In this document: piece by piece, positions 34,857-42,842 of the stretch
Layout of the letters: each line of letters begins with the position of its first letter
Numbering within the stretch: the first letter of the stretch is position 1
Source of the DNA: an uncultured Hyphomonadaceae bacterium
Lineage (GTDB): Bacteria; Pseudomonadota; Alphaproteobacteria; Caulobacterales; Hyphomonadaceae
Assembly: GCA_938084575.1 (NCBI GenBank)
Contig: CALKFG010000007.1
Span: 124,001-188,000 of the forward strand
Reading direction: 5' to 3'
DNA length: 64,000 bases
The notes under the pieces: generated by a model
The model's input: the letters and a program-made list of their open reading frames with translations, nothing else
Database searches by the model: none
What the model was told of the DNA's origin: nothing
Position numbers and translations under genes: made by a program

Positions 34857-35773
34857 GGCGCAGGCGACGCGGTCTCGCCGCGCGACTCCGTCCGGGACAG
34901 ATGATCCAGAATATGCCGCAGGATCACGGGCCTGTGGCGTGGAACCAGATCATGCCCCATATCCGGGATGATTTCGAGCCGCGCACCGGGCACATTGCGC
35001 GCAATATCCTGTCCCCCGCGGGGCGACACCAGCGGGTCAACGCCACCATGTATGACCAGGGTCGGCGCCCGGATCTGCCGGGTCACGGCCCGAAAATCGC
35101 CGGTCGCAATGATCGCTGCAATCTGGCGCAGCGGACCCGACGGGTGGTGGCTGCGGTCAAATGAGGCGGCGATCTGATCCCGCACGCCATTGGTGTCGTG
35201 GTCCTCGCCGGGCGTTCCGATCAGGCGGAAGGCCTCCACCGCCCGGTCAATGACCGCGTCGCGTCCGACCGGCAGCGGTCCCCGGCGCAAAAGACGCCGG
35301 AGGATCTCGCCGCGCGGACGTGGCAGGCGCGGATTGCCCGTGGTCGACATCAGGGTGGTCAGGCTGGAAATCCGGTCCGGCGCCCCGGCCGCAAGGTGCT
35401 GCGCGATCATGCCCCCCATCGAGATGCCAACCAGATGGGCGGTCTCGATCGCGAGATGATCGAGCAGGCCCTCGGCATCCCGGGCCATGTCCGACAGGTC
35501 ATACGGGGTGGCGAGACGCAGCCCGACCCGACGCGCCAGGATCTGCGCAACAGGATGAGGGATGTCTGCGCCGGAAAATTTCTGAGACAGGCCGATATCG
35601 CGATTGTCATAACGAATGACCCGGTAGCCGGCCCCCACCAAATCATCAATGAAGGCAGGCGGCCACATGGTCAGCTGCCCCCCCAGCCCCATGATCAGGA
35701 GCAGGGTCGGGCCACCCGCCGGCCCATGGGTTTCATAGGCAATTTCGATACCATTCACAGTCGCAACGGGCAT
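34853..35773 (-). CDS. Alpha/beta hydrolase
   Basis: A 306-residue cytoplasmic alpha/beta-fold hydrolase. The oxyanion stretch LIMGLGGQLTMWP, the nucleophile elbow GISMGGMIAQ, the acid in HGGVDPLVSP and the His in DMGHDLVPRH complete a normal triad. It looks like the group annotated as esterases or aclacinomycin-methylesterase-like enzymes; the substrate is unknown. I start it at ATG 35773 (AGGAG upstream) because the 69 residues preceding it in the longer frame are unlike the family. It converges on bolA with overlapping stop codons. Confidence 0.87.
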   Translation of the reverse strand: MPVATVNGIEIAYETHGPAGGPTLLLIMGLGGQLTMWPPAFIDDLVGAGYRVIRYDNRDIGLSQKFSGADIPHPVAQILARRVGLRLATPYDLSDMARDAEGLLDHLAIETAHLVGISMGGMIAQHLAAGAPDRISSLTTLMSTTGNPRLPRPRGEILRRLLRRGPLPVGRDAVIDRAVEAFRLIGTPGEDHDTNGVRDQIAASFDRSHHPSGPLRQIAAIIATGDFRAVTRQIRAPTLVIHGGVDPLVSPRGGQDIARNVPGARLEIIPDMGHDLVPRHRPVILRHILDHLSRTESRGETASPAP

Positions 35774-35916
35774 GATCGGTGGGCTCCTGACAGCTGGTTC
35801 CCCACAGCGTTCAGCATAGACCAGACCCGGGCAATTAGACCAGAGTCCGATCAACACCCTTGCCTGCAGCCCGGATGCCTGCTTTATCCGGTGAACGCTG
35901 TGCAATGGAGGGACAC

Positions 35917-36219
35917 ATGGATCTCGCAGAACTGACAAGCAAAGCTCAGGCCGCAATGGCCGGGGGAAGTGATTTTTCAAAAAAAGTAAAATTCGATTTT
36001 GGTGATGCCGGACAGCTCTTCATCGATGGCGGCACCAATGAGGTCAGCAATGACGACGTTGAGGCCGATGCCACGATCAAGGTCGACTGGGATGATTTCC
36101 AGAAGCTGGCCGCCGGTCAGCTCGACCCGACAATGGCCTTTATGCAGGGCAAGCTGAAAGTGCTTGGGGACATGTCCGTCGCCATGCAGCTGCAGGGCCT
36201 GATGAGCAAGTTCGCCTGA
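35917..36219 (+). CDS. SCP2 sterol-carrier-domain protein
   Basis: A 100-residue stand-alone SCP2 (sterol carrier protein 2) domain, a lipid-binding fold. The core VKFDFGDAGQLFIDGG, the DATIKVDWDDFQKLAAGQLDPTMAFMQGKLKVLGDM motif and the terminal LMSKFA are textbook SCP2. In bacteria it probably binds acyl-CoAs or other lipids; no partner is evident. GGAGG lies five bases upstream of ATG 35917. It is followed by an intrinsic terminator and is therefore monocistronic. Confidence 0.93.
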   Translation: MDLAELTSKAQAAMAGGSDFSKKVKFDFGDAGQLFIDGGTNEVSNDDVEADATIKVDWDDFQKLAAGQLDPTMAFMQGKLKVLGDMSVAMQLQGLMSKFA

Positions 36220-36247
36220 GCCAACACGCTGAGCTCAGTCGTTCATC

Positions 36248-36280
36248 GCCCCGTTCCGCCCCGCGCGGAATGGGGCTTTT
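36248..36280 (+). terminator. Intrinsic terminator after the SCP2 gene
   Basis: GCCCCGTTCCG (36248-36258) pairs with CGGAATGGGGC (36266-36276), one G-T wobble, seven-base loop, followed by TTTT. Confidence 0.9.
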
Positions 36281-36291
36281 GAAATGGAGCG

Positions 36292-37236
36292 ATGTTGGAG
36301 ATGACACAGACCTCACCCGACGGGTTCGTCGACATTGCGGGCAATCCGAGACCGGACAATGCCCGGATCATCTGGTATGACGGCACCAACGGCCTGCGCC
36401 TGCGCGCCTGCGTGGCCGGCGCGACAACGGACACGCCGCGCGGGACCTGTCTGGTGTGCCCGGGCCGGTCGGAATTCATCGAGAAATATTTTGAGGTCGC
36501 CCGCGAGCTTCAGGACCGCGGCTTTGCCGTGGTCATCTTTGACTGGCCCGGCCAGGGCCTGTCCGACCGCCTGCTGAAGGATCCGCTCAAAGGGCACATT
36601 GACCGGTTCGACACCTTTGTTCAGGCGCTCGACTCGGGGGTGGCTGCGGCGGGCGACCTGCCGCGCCCCCTGGTATCTTTAGCCCATTCCATGGGCGGGG
36701 CCATTTCACTGGCAGCGCTGTGCAGCGGGCGGCTGAAGGTCGCGGCCGCGGCGTTCTGCGCCCCGATGTGGGGTCTTCCGGTTCCGCTGGCGCTGCGCGG
36801 CGTCATTGCGACCATGCTGCTGGCTGGAAAATCAGGCGCCTTTGCCCGCAAGCCCGGGCCGCCTGAAACATTCGACGCCAATGAGGTCACCCATGACCGC
36901 CCGCACTGGGACATGAATCGACAGCTCACCGACGCGGTCCCCGAGCTGCGCCTGGGACCGCCCACCTGGGGCTGGATCGCGGCCTCTCTGAAGACGCTCG
37001 ACCGGATCACACGCCCGAAAGCGCTGGCGGGGATCACCATCCCGGTCTTCGTCGCCAGCGCCGCGGAAGAAAAACTCGTCGCCAACAGCGCCCATGCCGC
37101 GGTCGCCGCCCATTTGTCCGATTGCGAGCACCTGACCGTTGCCGGCGCAATGCATGAAATCCTGATGGAAAAGCCGGATAAGCGGACGCAGTTCTGGGCC
37201 GGATTCGACCGGCTGCTGACCCGGGCCGGCATCTGA
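36292..37236 (+). CDS. Alpha/beta hydrolase, monoglyceride-lipase/lysophospholipase-like
   Basis: A 314-residue hydrolase of the PldB/monoacylglycerol lipase type. It shows CLVCPGRSEFIEKYFEVARELQDRG-like substrate-loop sequence, DWPGQGLS, the nucleophile elbow LAHSMGG, and a late AMHEILMEKPDKR His region. It probably releases fatty acids from lysophospholipids or monoglycerides. The start is either ATG 36292 or ATG 36301; ribosome sites are poorly spaced for both. It begins 12 bases past the terminator of the SCP2 gene, so it has little room for a promoter and may rely on read-through. Confidence 0.85.
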   Translation: MLEMTQTSPDGFVDIAGNPRPDNARIIWYDGTNGLRLRACVAGATTDTPRGTCLVCPGRSEFIEKYFEVARELQDRGFAVVIFDWPGQGLSDRLLKDPLKGHIDRFDTFVQALDSGVAAAGDLPRPLVSLAHSMGGAISLAALCSGRLKVAAAAFCAPMWGLPVPLALRGVIATMLLAGKSGAFARKPGPPETFDANEVTHDRPHWDMNRQLTDAVPELRLGPPTWGWIAASLKTLDRITRPKALAGITIPVFVASAAEEKLVANSAHAAVAAHLSDCEHLTVAGAMHEILMEKPDKRTQFWAGFDRLLTRAGI

Positions 37237-37406
37237 GCGCTGGCGCCTGACCGGCGCGCCGGGCCCTGGCGTCCCGAAGCCGCGCCGGGACCGCGCCGGG
37301 ACCGCCGCCCCGCCGCAGGACTGTTCTGGCGGAGCCGCCCCGGCACCGCCTTGCGCGCGCAGCTTATCCCGTGTCTGTCCCGCTTTTGTCCGGCCCTGAG
37401 TCCGGG

Positions 37407-37886
37407 TCAGTCGCCCTTGGCGTCGGACTGGAGCTGAGTGTAATTCTGGATGCCAATGCGTGCGATCAGGTCGAACTGGGTCTCTATATAGTCGACATGT
37501 TCCTCTTCATTGGTGAGGATCCGGCCGAACAGGTCACGGCTGACATAGTCGCGCACCGACTCACAATGCGCCATGGCATCCCGCAACAGCGGAATCGCCT
37601 CTTCTTCCAGCGCCAGGTCGCATTTGAGGATTTCTTCGACCGTTTCGCCGATCCTCAATTTGCCAAGGTCCTGAAGATTGGGCAGGCCGCCCAGGAACAG
37701 GATGCGTTCAATCAGCCAGTCGGCATGTTCCATTTCCTCGATCGATTCCTTGTGCTCATAGGCCCCGAGCTTGGTCACCCCCCAATCCTTCAGCATCCGG
37801 GCATGCAGAAAGTACTGATTGATGGCGGTCAGCTCATTTTTAAGCGCCTGATTGAGGAACACGATGACGTTCGGATCGGCTTTCAT
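37407..37886 (-). CDS. bfr: Bacterioferritin
   Basis: A 159-residue haem-containing ferritin storing iron in a 24-mer. Ferroxidase ligands E18, E51 and H54 and the later EEEHVDYIE pair are present, and Met52, the axial haem ligand between subunits, marks a true Bfr. The start is ATG 37886 (AAGGC upstream); an in-frame upstream codon at 37913 adds residues unlike the family. A TGCGAC-N3-GTTGCA element about 100 bases upstream may be an iron-regulatory site. The gap 37237-37406 holds only a GC-rich tract with a two-copy 11-base tandem repeat (37280-37301). Confidence 0.95.
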   Translation of the reverse strand: MKADPNVIVFLNQALKNELTAINQYFLHARMLKDWGVTKLGAYEHKESIEEMEHADWLIERILFLGGLPNLQDLGKLRIGETVEEILKCDLALEEEAIPLLRDAMAHCESVRDYVSRDLFGRILTNEEEHVDYIETQFDLIARIGIQNYTQLQSDAKGD

Positions 37887-37982
37887 AGGCCTTGCCTCCA
37901 AGAAAAGAATCAAACCGTCTTATGGCCGATTCAAACCCGCAAATCAAGAAATTTAATCAATAAAAACAGATGACTATGATAG

Positions 37983-37997
37983 TGCGACGCAGTTGCA
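37983..37997. promoter_or_regulatory. Possible Fur/Mur-type operator upstream of bacterioferritin
   Basis: TGCGAC-GCA-GTTGCA is an imperfect palindrome (TGCRAC-N3-GTYGCA) similar to alphaproteobacterial Fur/Mur boxes. It lies in the 253-base gap between bfr and pheA, about 100 bases upstream of bfr. Nothing else is recognisable in that gap. Iron control is inferred. Confidence 0.35.
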
Positions 37998-38139
37998 TTT
38001 TCAATCCTGATGCCTTGACAGCCCGGCCACGGGCGCGGGTTTCAGGGCCACGCCCGACACCCGGGCCGCCGGGTCCGCAGATCACCTCAGATCCCGTCAG
38101 CTGTCGTCGTCCTGCCGGACCGGCGGGCCGCACTTATCC

Positions 38140-38985
38140 TCACCGGTGGCGCGACTCATGGGCGGGATAAACCCCCAGAATTTTCAGCCAGGTCGAGAAA
38201 AAGCCGAGCTCCTCAAGCGCCAGCTGGACCGAGCGATCATCGGGATGGCCTTCAATCTCGGCATAGAATTGCGATGCGCTGAATGACCCCTCGACCTGAT
38301 AGCTTTCCAGCTTGGTCATGTTTACCCCATTGGTGGCAAAGCCGCCGAGCGCCTTGTAAAGCGCGGATGGAATATTTCTCACCTGGAACAGGAACGCCAT
38401 CATGGCCCGGCCATCCCCGGCCCGGATGTCGACGGGATCACGGGCCATAATCGCAAAGCGGGTCGTATTGTGCTGGGCGTCTTCAATGTCCTCGGCCAGG
38501 ATGTCGAGACCATAGACTTCGGCGGCCAGCGCGGGCGCAATCGCCGCTGCCCGTTTGTCACCGCTCTCCGAGACCTGCCGGGCCGCGCCCGCCGTATCAG
38601 CAGCCGTCACCGCCTCAATACCGTGATTGCGCAGGAAGTCACGACACTGCCCCAGCGCCATGACATGGCTGTAAGCCCGGTCGATCTGGTCGAGCGAGCT
38701 GCCCGCCGGAGCCATCAGCTGGAACCGGATCCGCATCATGTATTCCGCAACAATGTGTAACCGGGTCGCCGGCAGGAGGTGATGGATATCCCCCACCCGG
38801 CCGGCAATCGTGTTCTCGACCGGAATCATGGCCAGATCTGCCATCCCGCCCTCGACGGCGGAAATCACATCTTCGAACGTTGCACAGGGCAGGGGCGTAT
38901 GGTCGGGATACCGATCCAGACAGGCCAGATGCGAATTGGCGCCCCGCTCGCCCTGATAGGCAATGGCCGGCGTGGTGTCAGACAT
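38140..38985 (-). CDS. pheA: Prephenate dehydratase
   Basis: Converts prephenate to phenylpyruvate in phenylalanine synthesis. The 281-residue protein is the monofunctional form: a catalytic domain with YQGERGANSH, PVENTIAG and the HNTTRF motif (catalytic Thr), then a C-terminal ACT domain with NMTKLESYQVEGSF (the ESRP-like allosteric site for Phe). GAAGGAGGTT gives an ideal ribosome site for ATG 38985. A longer upstream frame only overlaps the divergent cytochrome promoter region. Confidence 0.95.
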   Translation of the reverse strand: MSDTTPAIAYQGERGANSHLACLDRYPDHTPLPCATFEDVISAVEGGMADLAMIPVENTIAGRVGDIHHLLPATRLHIVAEYMMRIRFQLMAPAGSSLDQIDRAYSHVMALGQCRDFLRNHGIEAVTAADTAGAARQVSESGDKRAAAIAPALAAEVYGLDILAEDIEDAQHNTTRFAIMARDPVDIRAGDGRAMMAFLFQVRNIPSALYKALGGFATNGVNMTKLESYQVEGSFSASQFYAEIEGHPDDRSVQLALEELGFFSTWLKILGVYPAHESRHR

Positions 38986-39128
38986 GTAACCTCCTTCAAA
39001 CAGTCGCACTGCGCGGTTTCGCCGCTGACGCAGACAGCGCATGGGCGAACCGAAATGTGTATATTGATCGCAGACGCATAGCGTGCAAGAAGGCGCGCGC
39101 AACTCCAGATTATCAGAGGAACAGCCTG

Positions 39129-39815
39129 ATGGGTGAACTCGGTCTCAACAAGGTCTTCGGCGCACTGCTGGCCATCATTCTTGCCATCATGGCCCTGCGC
39201 GAAGTTTCGGCGATTGTTTTTGGCGATGGCGGTCATCACGGCCATCACGATTACGCGTCGGTCAATGAGTGGGCAGATGAGAATTTTGCCTATCGCGTGG
39301 CCATGACGGAGGTCACCAGCTCAGGCGAAGCCGAGGAAGAGGACAGCTATGATCTCGGACTGCTGCTCGCCGGGGCCGATCTGAGCGCGGGTGAGCGCAG
39401 CTTCAAGGGCAAATGTTCGACCTGCCATTCGATCGATCAGGCTGGCGCCAATGGCACGGGCCCGAACCTCTATGGCCTTGTCGGGGCCCCCAAGGGGCAG
39501 GTTGCGGCCTTCAGCTATTCCGGTGCTCTGGACGACACCGCAGGGGGCTGGTCATATGACAATCTGGATGCGTGGCTTCTGGCCCCATCCAAATACGCCC
39601 GCGGCACATCCATGGCGTTCGCCGGGATCCGACGCGATGATGAGCGCGCCAATGTTATAGCCTATCTGGCCAGTTATTCGCCCGACGCACCTGCCCTGCC
39701 GGAAGCTGGAACAGCGGCCGACGAGGCCGGCGCGGAAGCCGAGGCGCTTGCTGGTGACATCGCCATAGTCGAAGCCGAAAGCCCCGCCATCAGCGTGGAA
39801 GAAGCGGCCGACTAA
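39129..39815 (+). CDS. Membrane-anchored class I cytochrome c (cytochrome cy/CycM-like)
   Basis: A 228-residue c-type cytochrome with an uncleaved N-terminal helix (about 9-31), a His-rich patch (GGHHGHHD, 34-41), an acidic spacer, a haem domain with CSTCH (C96, C99, H100) and distal Met162 in GTSMAFAGI, then a 55-residue Ala/Glu tail. The overall plan is that of CycM/cytochrome cy, which shuttles electrons from bc1 to aa3/cbb3 oxidases or to reaction centres while staying tethered. It is divergent from pheA and its stop overlaps that of the C40 peptidase. Confidence 0.9.
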   Translation: MGELGLNKVFGALLAIILAIMALREVSAIVFGDGGHHGHHDYASVNEWADENFAYRVAMTEVTSSGEAEEEDSYDLGLLLAGADLSAGERSFKGKCSTCHSIDQAGANGTGPNLYGLVGAPKGQVAAFSYSGALDDTAGGWSYDNLDAWLLAPSKYARGTSMAFAGIRRDDERANVIAYLASYSPDAPALPEAGTAADEAGAEAEALAGDIAIVEAESPAISVEEAAD

Positions 39816-40669
39816 GCCGTCTGCAGCCAGTCGGGGCCTTCGCGGTCCGCCTTGGGACCAAATTGCAGACGCCGGGCCTGAACGGGCTGACCATAAAGCG
39901 GCGCGATGCGTTCAACAGCATCTGACAAAGGCTCGGCTGCGACCGCCATATGGTAGCCGTTGGCGTGGATCAGGTGGGTGCTGTTGAGCATGATGCCGAC
40001 ATGCCCCTGCCAGAAGACAAGATCATTGCGACGCAACGCCCCCGCCTCCGTCCAGTCATCAATCGGCGCCCCGAGCCACGCCGCCTGCATATCGCTGTCA
40101 CGCGGGACCCTGACGCCGCACGCGCCGAAAGACTGTTGCACCAGACCCGAGCAATCGATGCCGAGGCTCTCCCGCGCGCCCCACAAATAGGGCGTGTGCA
40201 GGTATTTCAGGGCGATGGCTGCGGGATCTTTCTCGACCCTCCCGATCGGTGCCAGCTGGTCGGCGATCAACCAGCCGGACCGGCTACATTTCACAAACCG
40301 GCCTTTCTCAAGGCCCTCGCTGGCAACCAGGGCGCCGAGGGACACCGGGAAATGTGGCGATGACTTGATCGAGGGCTCTGGATACACATAGGCGCGCAGG
40401 GCCTGGACCCTGTGGGTCGGCTTCAGCAAAGGTGCGGACAGGGCCGCCATCAGGGCCCAGCCTGTATAGCGATCATGACGCGACTGAACGAGCCCAAATT
40501 CGCCCTCCTCATGGTGCAGGATCACTTCTTCGCCATGCAGAACTTGGCTGCCTTGCTCTGCATCCGGCGCCGGCGCCTTGCGCAATGAGGCAATGCCGGC
40601 ATTGACCTGCATGGCCATCCCGGCTCCTCCGGGCGGCAGGGTCAGGCGAGGATCATCAAAATCGGGCAT
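39812..40669 (-). CDS. NlpC/P60 (C40) cell-wall peptidase with SH3-like domains
   Basis: A 285-residue putative murein endopeptidase. Two N-terminal SH3b-like domains (about 20-80 and 85-140) precede the C40 domain with the catalytic cysteine in GIDCSGLVQQSF, His in GHVGIML and a third polar residue in HLIHANG. No signal peptide is visible, as in the cytoplasmic YkfC/DvLysin-type enzymes that trim recycled muropeptides. It is 27 bases after the MarR regulator on the same strand and probably co-transcribed. Confidence 0.9.
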   Translation of the reverse strand: MPDFDDPRLTLPPGGAGMAMQVNAGIASLRKAPAPDAEQGSQVLHGEEVILHHEEGEFGLVQSRHDRYTGWALMAALSAPLLKPTHRVQALRAYVYPEPSIKSSPHFPVSLGALVASEGLEKGRFVKCSRSGWLIADQLAPIGRVEKDPAAIALKYLHTPYLWGARESLGIDCSGLVQQSFGACGVRVPRDSDMQAAWLGAPIDDWTEAGALRRNDLVFWQGHVGIMLNSTHLIHANGYHMAVAAEPLSDAVERIAPLYGQPVQARRLQFGPKADREGPDWLQTA

Positions 40670-40696
40670 CGGGCTGGTGTTATGCGGGTCTATGGG

Positions 40697-41077
40697 TCAA
40701 GCGACAGACCGCGTCTGAACAACCGCCTGAAATGGTCGCTCCGCGGCATCAGACGCCTCAAGAATGCGGGCCGCAAAACTGCTGAGCCACAGCGTCGTAT
40801 CTGTGGTTCGCTGCACCAGAACACTTCGCAGATCATGCTGATCGCGCACCCGCTTGATGTAATTATACTTCTCCAGGACATCAAGCGCACGGGTAACCGC
40901 CGGCTTGGCAATGTTGAGATCGGCAGCAAGGCCCCGGACCGTATGCGGGCCCGAAGTCAATGCCACCGTCATCAGAACCGCCTGCTGACGAGCGGTCATA
41001 TCTATCTCGTCGCTACGCACATAGTCAGCCAGTGCGCGGCGCCAAAGGTCGAGTGCCTGCCTTTGACTTATCGACAT
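40697..41077 (-). CDS. MarR-family transcriptional regulator
   Basis: A 126-residue winged-helix protein. The DNA-binding helix-turn-helix is visible as VRGLAADLNIAKPAVTRALDVLEKYNYIKRVRD, preceded by an N-terminal dimerisation helix. The family usually represses its own operon and responds to small ligands. Upstream, an inverted repeat at 41108-41129 is a good candidate operator. The neighbouring C40 peptidase is a plausible regulated target, and the downstream end lies 27 bases from it. Confidence 0.88.
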   Translation of the reverse strand: MSISQRQALDLWRRALADYVRSDEIDMTARQQAVLMTVALTSGPHTVRGLAADLNIAKPAVTRALDVLEKYNYIKRVRDQHDLRSVLVQRTTDTTLWLSSFAARILEASDAAERPFQAVVQTRSVA

Positions 41078-41107
41078 GTGATCCTCGTCCCTGACATCCT
41101 ATGGTCA

Positions 41108-41129
41108 GCGAATCAGAATCCGATTTGCG
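41108..41129. promoter_or_regulatory. Candidate MarR operator
   Basis: GCGAATC-N7-GATTTGC, an inverted repeat with one mismatch, located 31 bases upstream of the marR start. A second GCGAATCA copy begins at 41127, 19 bases after the first. Position and symmetry fit autoregulation; direct evidence is lacking. Confidence 0.45.
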
Positions 41130-41171
41130 AATCACGTCCAGAGTCAAAAGTTAATTTTTTGCGACTGGCCC

Positions 41172-42770
41172 TCAGAAACTCAGCACCTTGGCATAACGAA
41201 CGTGGGGCAACGCCTGCAGCTTGTCCACCAGACCCTCTGGCGGCTCAGCGTCGACACCGACCAGCGCGATCGCCTCACCCCCCGCATCGTGGCGCCCAAG
41301 ATGGAAGGTTGCGATATTCACCCCCGCATCTCCGAGCAGCGCGCCCAGGGCCCCGATAAAGCCGGGCTTGTCAAGATTGTTGACATAAAGCGTGGTCGGG
41401 GAGAAGTCGCCCTCAAGCGCCATGCCCTTGATCTCGACGATGCGCGGCTGACCGGCAATCAGCGTCCCGGCCAGCGAACGCCAGCCCGGCGCCGGGTCAT
41501 TGACCGATCGCTTGGTCAAGACGCGGATCCTGATCAGGCTGTCATATACAGGGCTGTCATCGGTCTTGGTTTCGGAGAGGCGCACGCCGCTCTCGGCCAG
41601 CATTGATGGCGCCGACACCATATTCACGTCGCCGCGAGATGCCCGCAGCAAGCCCGCCAGCGCCGCAGCCGTCAGAGGCTTGCGGTTGAGCTCACAGACA
41701 TCGCCCTCATACTCGATGACCACTTCCTCGAAGCCGAAATCACTGATTTGACCGGCAAACAGTCCCAGCTTCTCAGCCAGAGCGGCAAAGGGCTTCAGGC
41801 GCGGCGCCTCGTCGGCGGTGATGGACGGCATGTTCAGGGCATTGGTCACGGCACCGGTCAGCAGATAATCCGACATTTGCTCCGCAATCTGCAGAGCGAC
41901 ATTTTCCTGTGCCTCGCTGGTTGCCGCCCCGAGATGAGGCGTCGCAATGAAATTAGGTGCACCAAACAGGACATTGGTCTTGGCCGGTTCCTGCACAAAA
42001 ACATCCAGGGCTGCGGCCCCGATCTGGCCGTCTTTAAGGCCGTCCGCCAGGGCGGCTTCATCGACAAGTCCGCCCCGTGCGCAATTGACAATGATCACGC
42101 CCTTCTTGGTCCGCGCCAGGGCCTCACGCGACAGAATGTTCCGGGTCTGGTCGGTCAGGGGCGTGTGCAGGGTGATCACATCCGCGCGGCTCAGCAGGGT
42201 CTCCAGCCCATCGGCCTTCTCAACGCCAAGCTCGACCGCCCGTTCCTCGGTCAGGAACGGGTCAAAAGCGAGGACTTTCATGCACAGGCCCTTGGCACGC
42301 TCGGCGACCCGCGCGCCGATGTTCCCACAGCCAATCAGGCCCAGCGTCTTATAAGACAGCTCGGTGCCCATAAATGCTTTCTTCGGCCACTCACCCGCCT
42401 GCGTACCGGCATTCGCCGCCGGGATCTGCCGGGCCGCAGCGAACATCATCGCAATCGCATGCTCAGCGGTGGTCACCGCATTACCAAAGGGGGTGTTCAT
42501 CACGACCACGCCCTGGGAGGTCGCCGCCTTGATATCGATATTGTCAACGCCGATCCCGGCCCGGCCAATTACCTTAAGCCGTGACGCCGCCGCGATCACG
42601 TCTGCATCCGGCTTACAGGCGGACCGGACGACGAGACCGTCATAGGCGGGTATTTCCGCGATTAATTCCTCTTTACTCAGCCCCACCTTTGTCTCGGTTT
42701 CGAGACCGTGATTGTGGAAAATCTCCACGGCGGCGGGCGACAGCGTGTCAGCGATAAGAACTTTGGGCAT
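41172..42770 (-). CDS. serA: D-3-phosphoglycerate dehydrogenase
   Basis: First enzyme of serine synthesis: oxidises 3-phosphoglycerate to 3-phosphohydroxypyruvate with NAD. The long 532-residue type: substrate/NAD domains with GLIGCGNIGARVAERAKG (Rossmann fold), catalytic Arg in NCARGGLVDE, Glu in QEP, His in TPHLGAATSEAQ, followed by an intervening domain and a C-terminal ACT domain (about 450-532). It lies 72 bases downstream of serC on the same strand; the two are probably one operon behind the serC leader. Confidence 0.96.
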   Translation of the reverse strand: MPKVLIADTLSPAAVEIFHNHGLETETKVGLSKEELIAEIPAYDGLVVRSACKPDADVIAAASRLKVIGRAGIGVDNIDIKAATSQGVVVMNTPFGNAVTTAEHAIAMMFAAARQIPAANAGTQAGEWPKKAFMGTELSYKTLGLIGCGNIGARVAERAKGLCMKVLAFDPFLTEERAVELGVEKADGLETLLSRADVITLHTPLTDQTRNILSREALARTKKGVIIVNCARGGLVDEAALADGLKDGQIGAAALDVFVQEPAKTNVLFGAPNFIATPHLGAATSEAQENVALQIAEQMSDYLLTGAVTNALNMPSITADEAPRLKPFAALAEKLGLFAGQISDFGFEEVVIEYEGDVCELNRKPLTAAALAGLLRASRGDVNMVSAPSMLAESGVRLSETKTDDSPVYDSLIRIRVLTKRSVNDPAPGWRSLAGTLIAGQPRIVEIKGMALEGDFSPTTLYVNNLDKPGFIGALGALLGDAGVNIATFHLGRHDAGGEAIALVGVDAEPPEGLVDKLQALPHVRYAKVLSF

Positions 42771-42842
42771 GGGTTTAATCCTGCATAAAGCCGGGGAAAG
42801 CAGGCATGCTGCATCCCACCCGGCGAAACCTGTGTGGGGTCG

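Noticed and set aside
37280-37301. Two-copy 11-base tandem repeat in the bfr downstream gap
   Set aside because: Only two GC-rich copies; not evidence for a functional repeat.
37371-37973. 200-residue plus-strand frame
   Set aside because: It is a shadow of bacterioferritin on the opposite strand, whose ferroxidase and haem ligands are intact.
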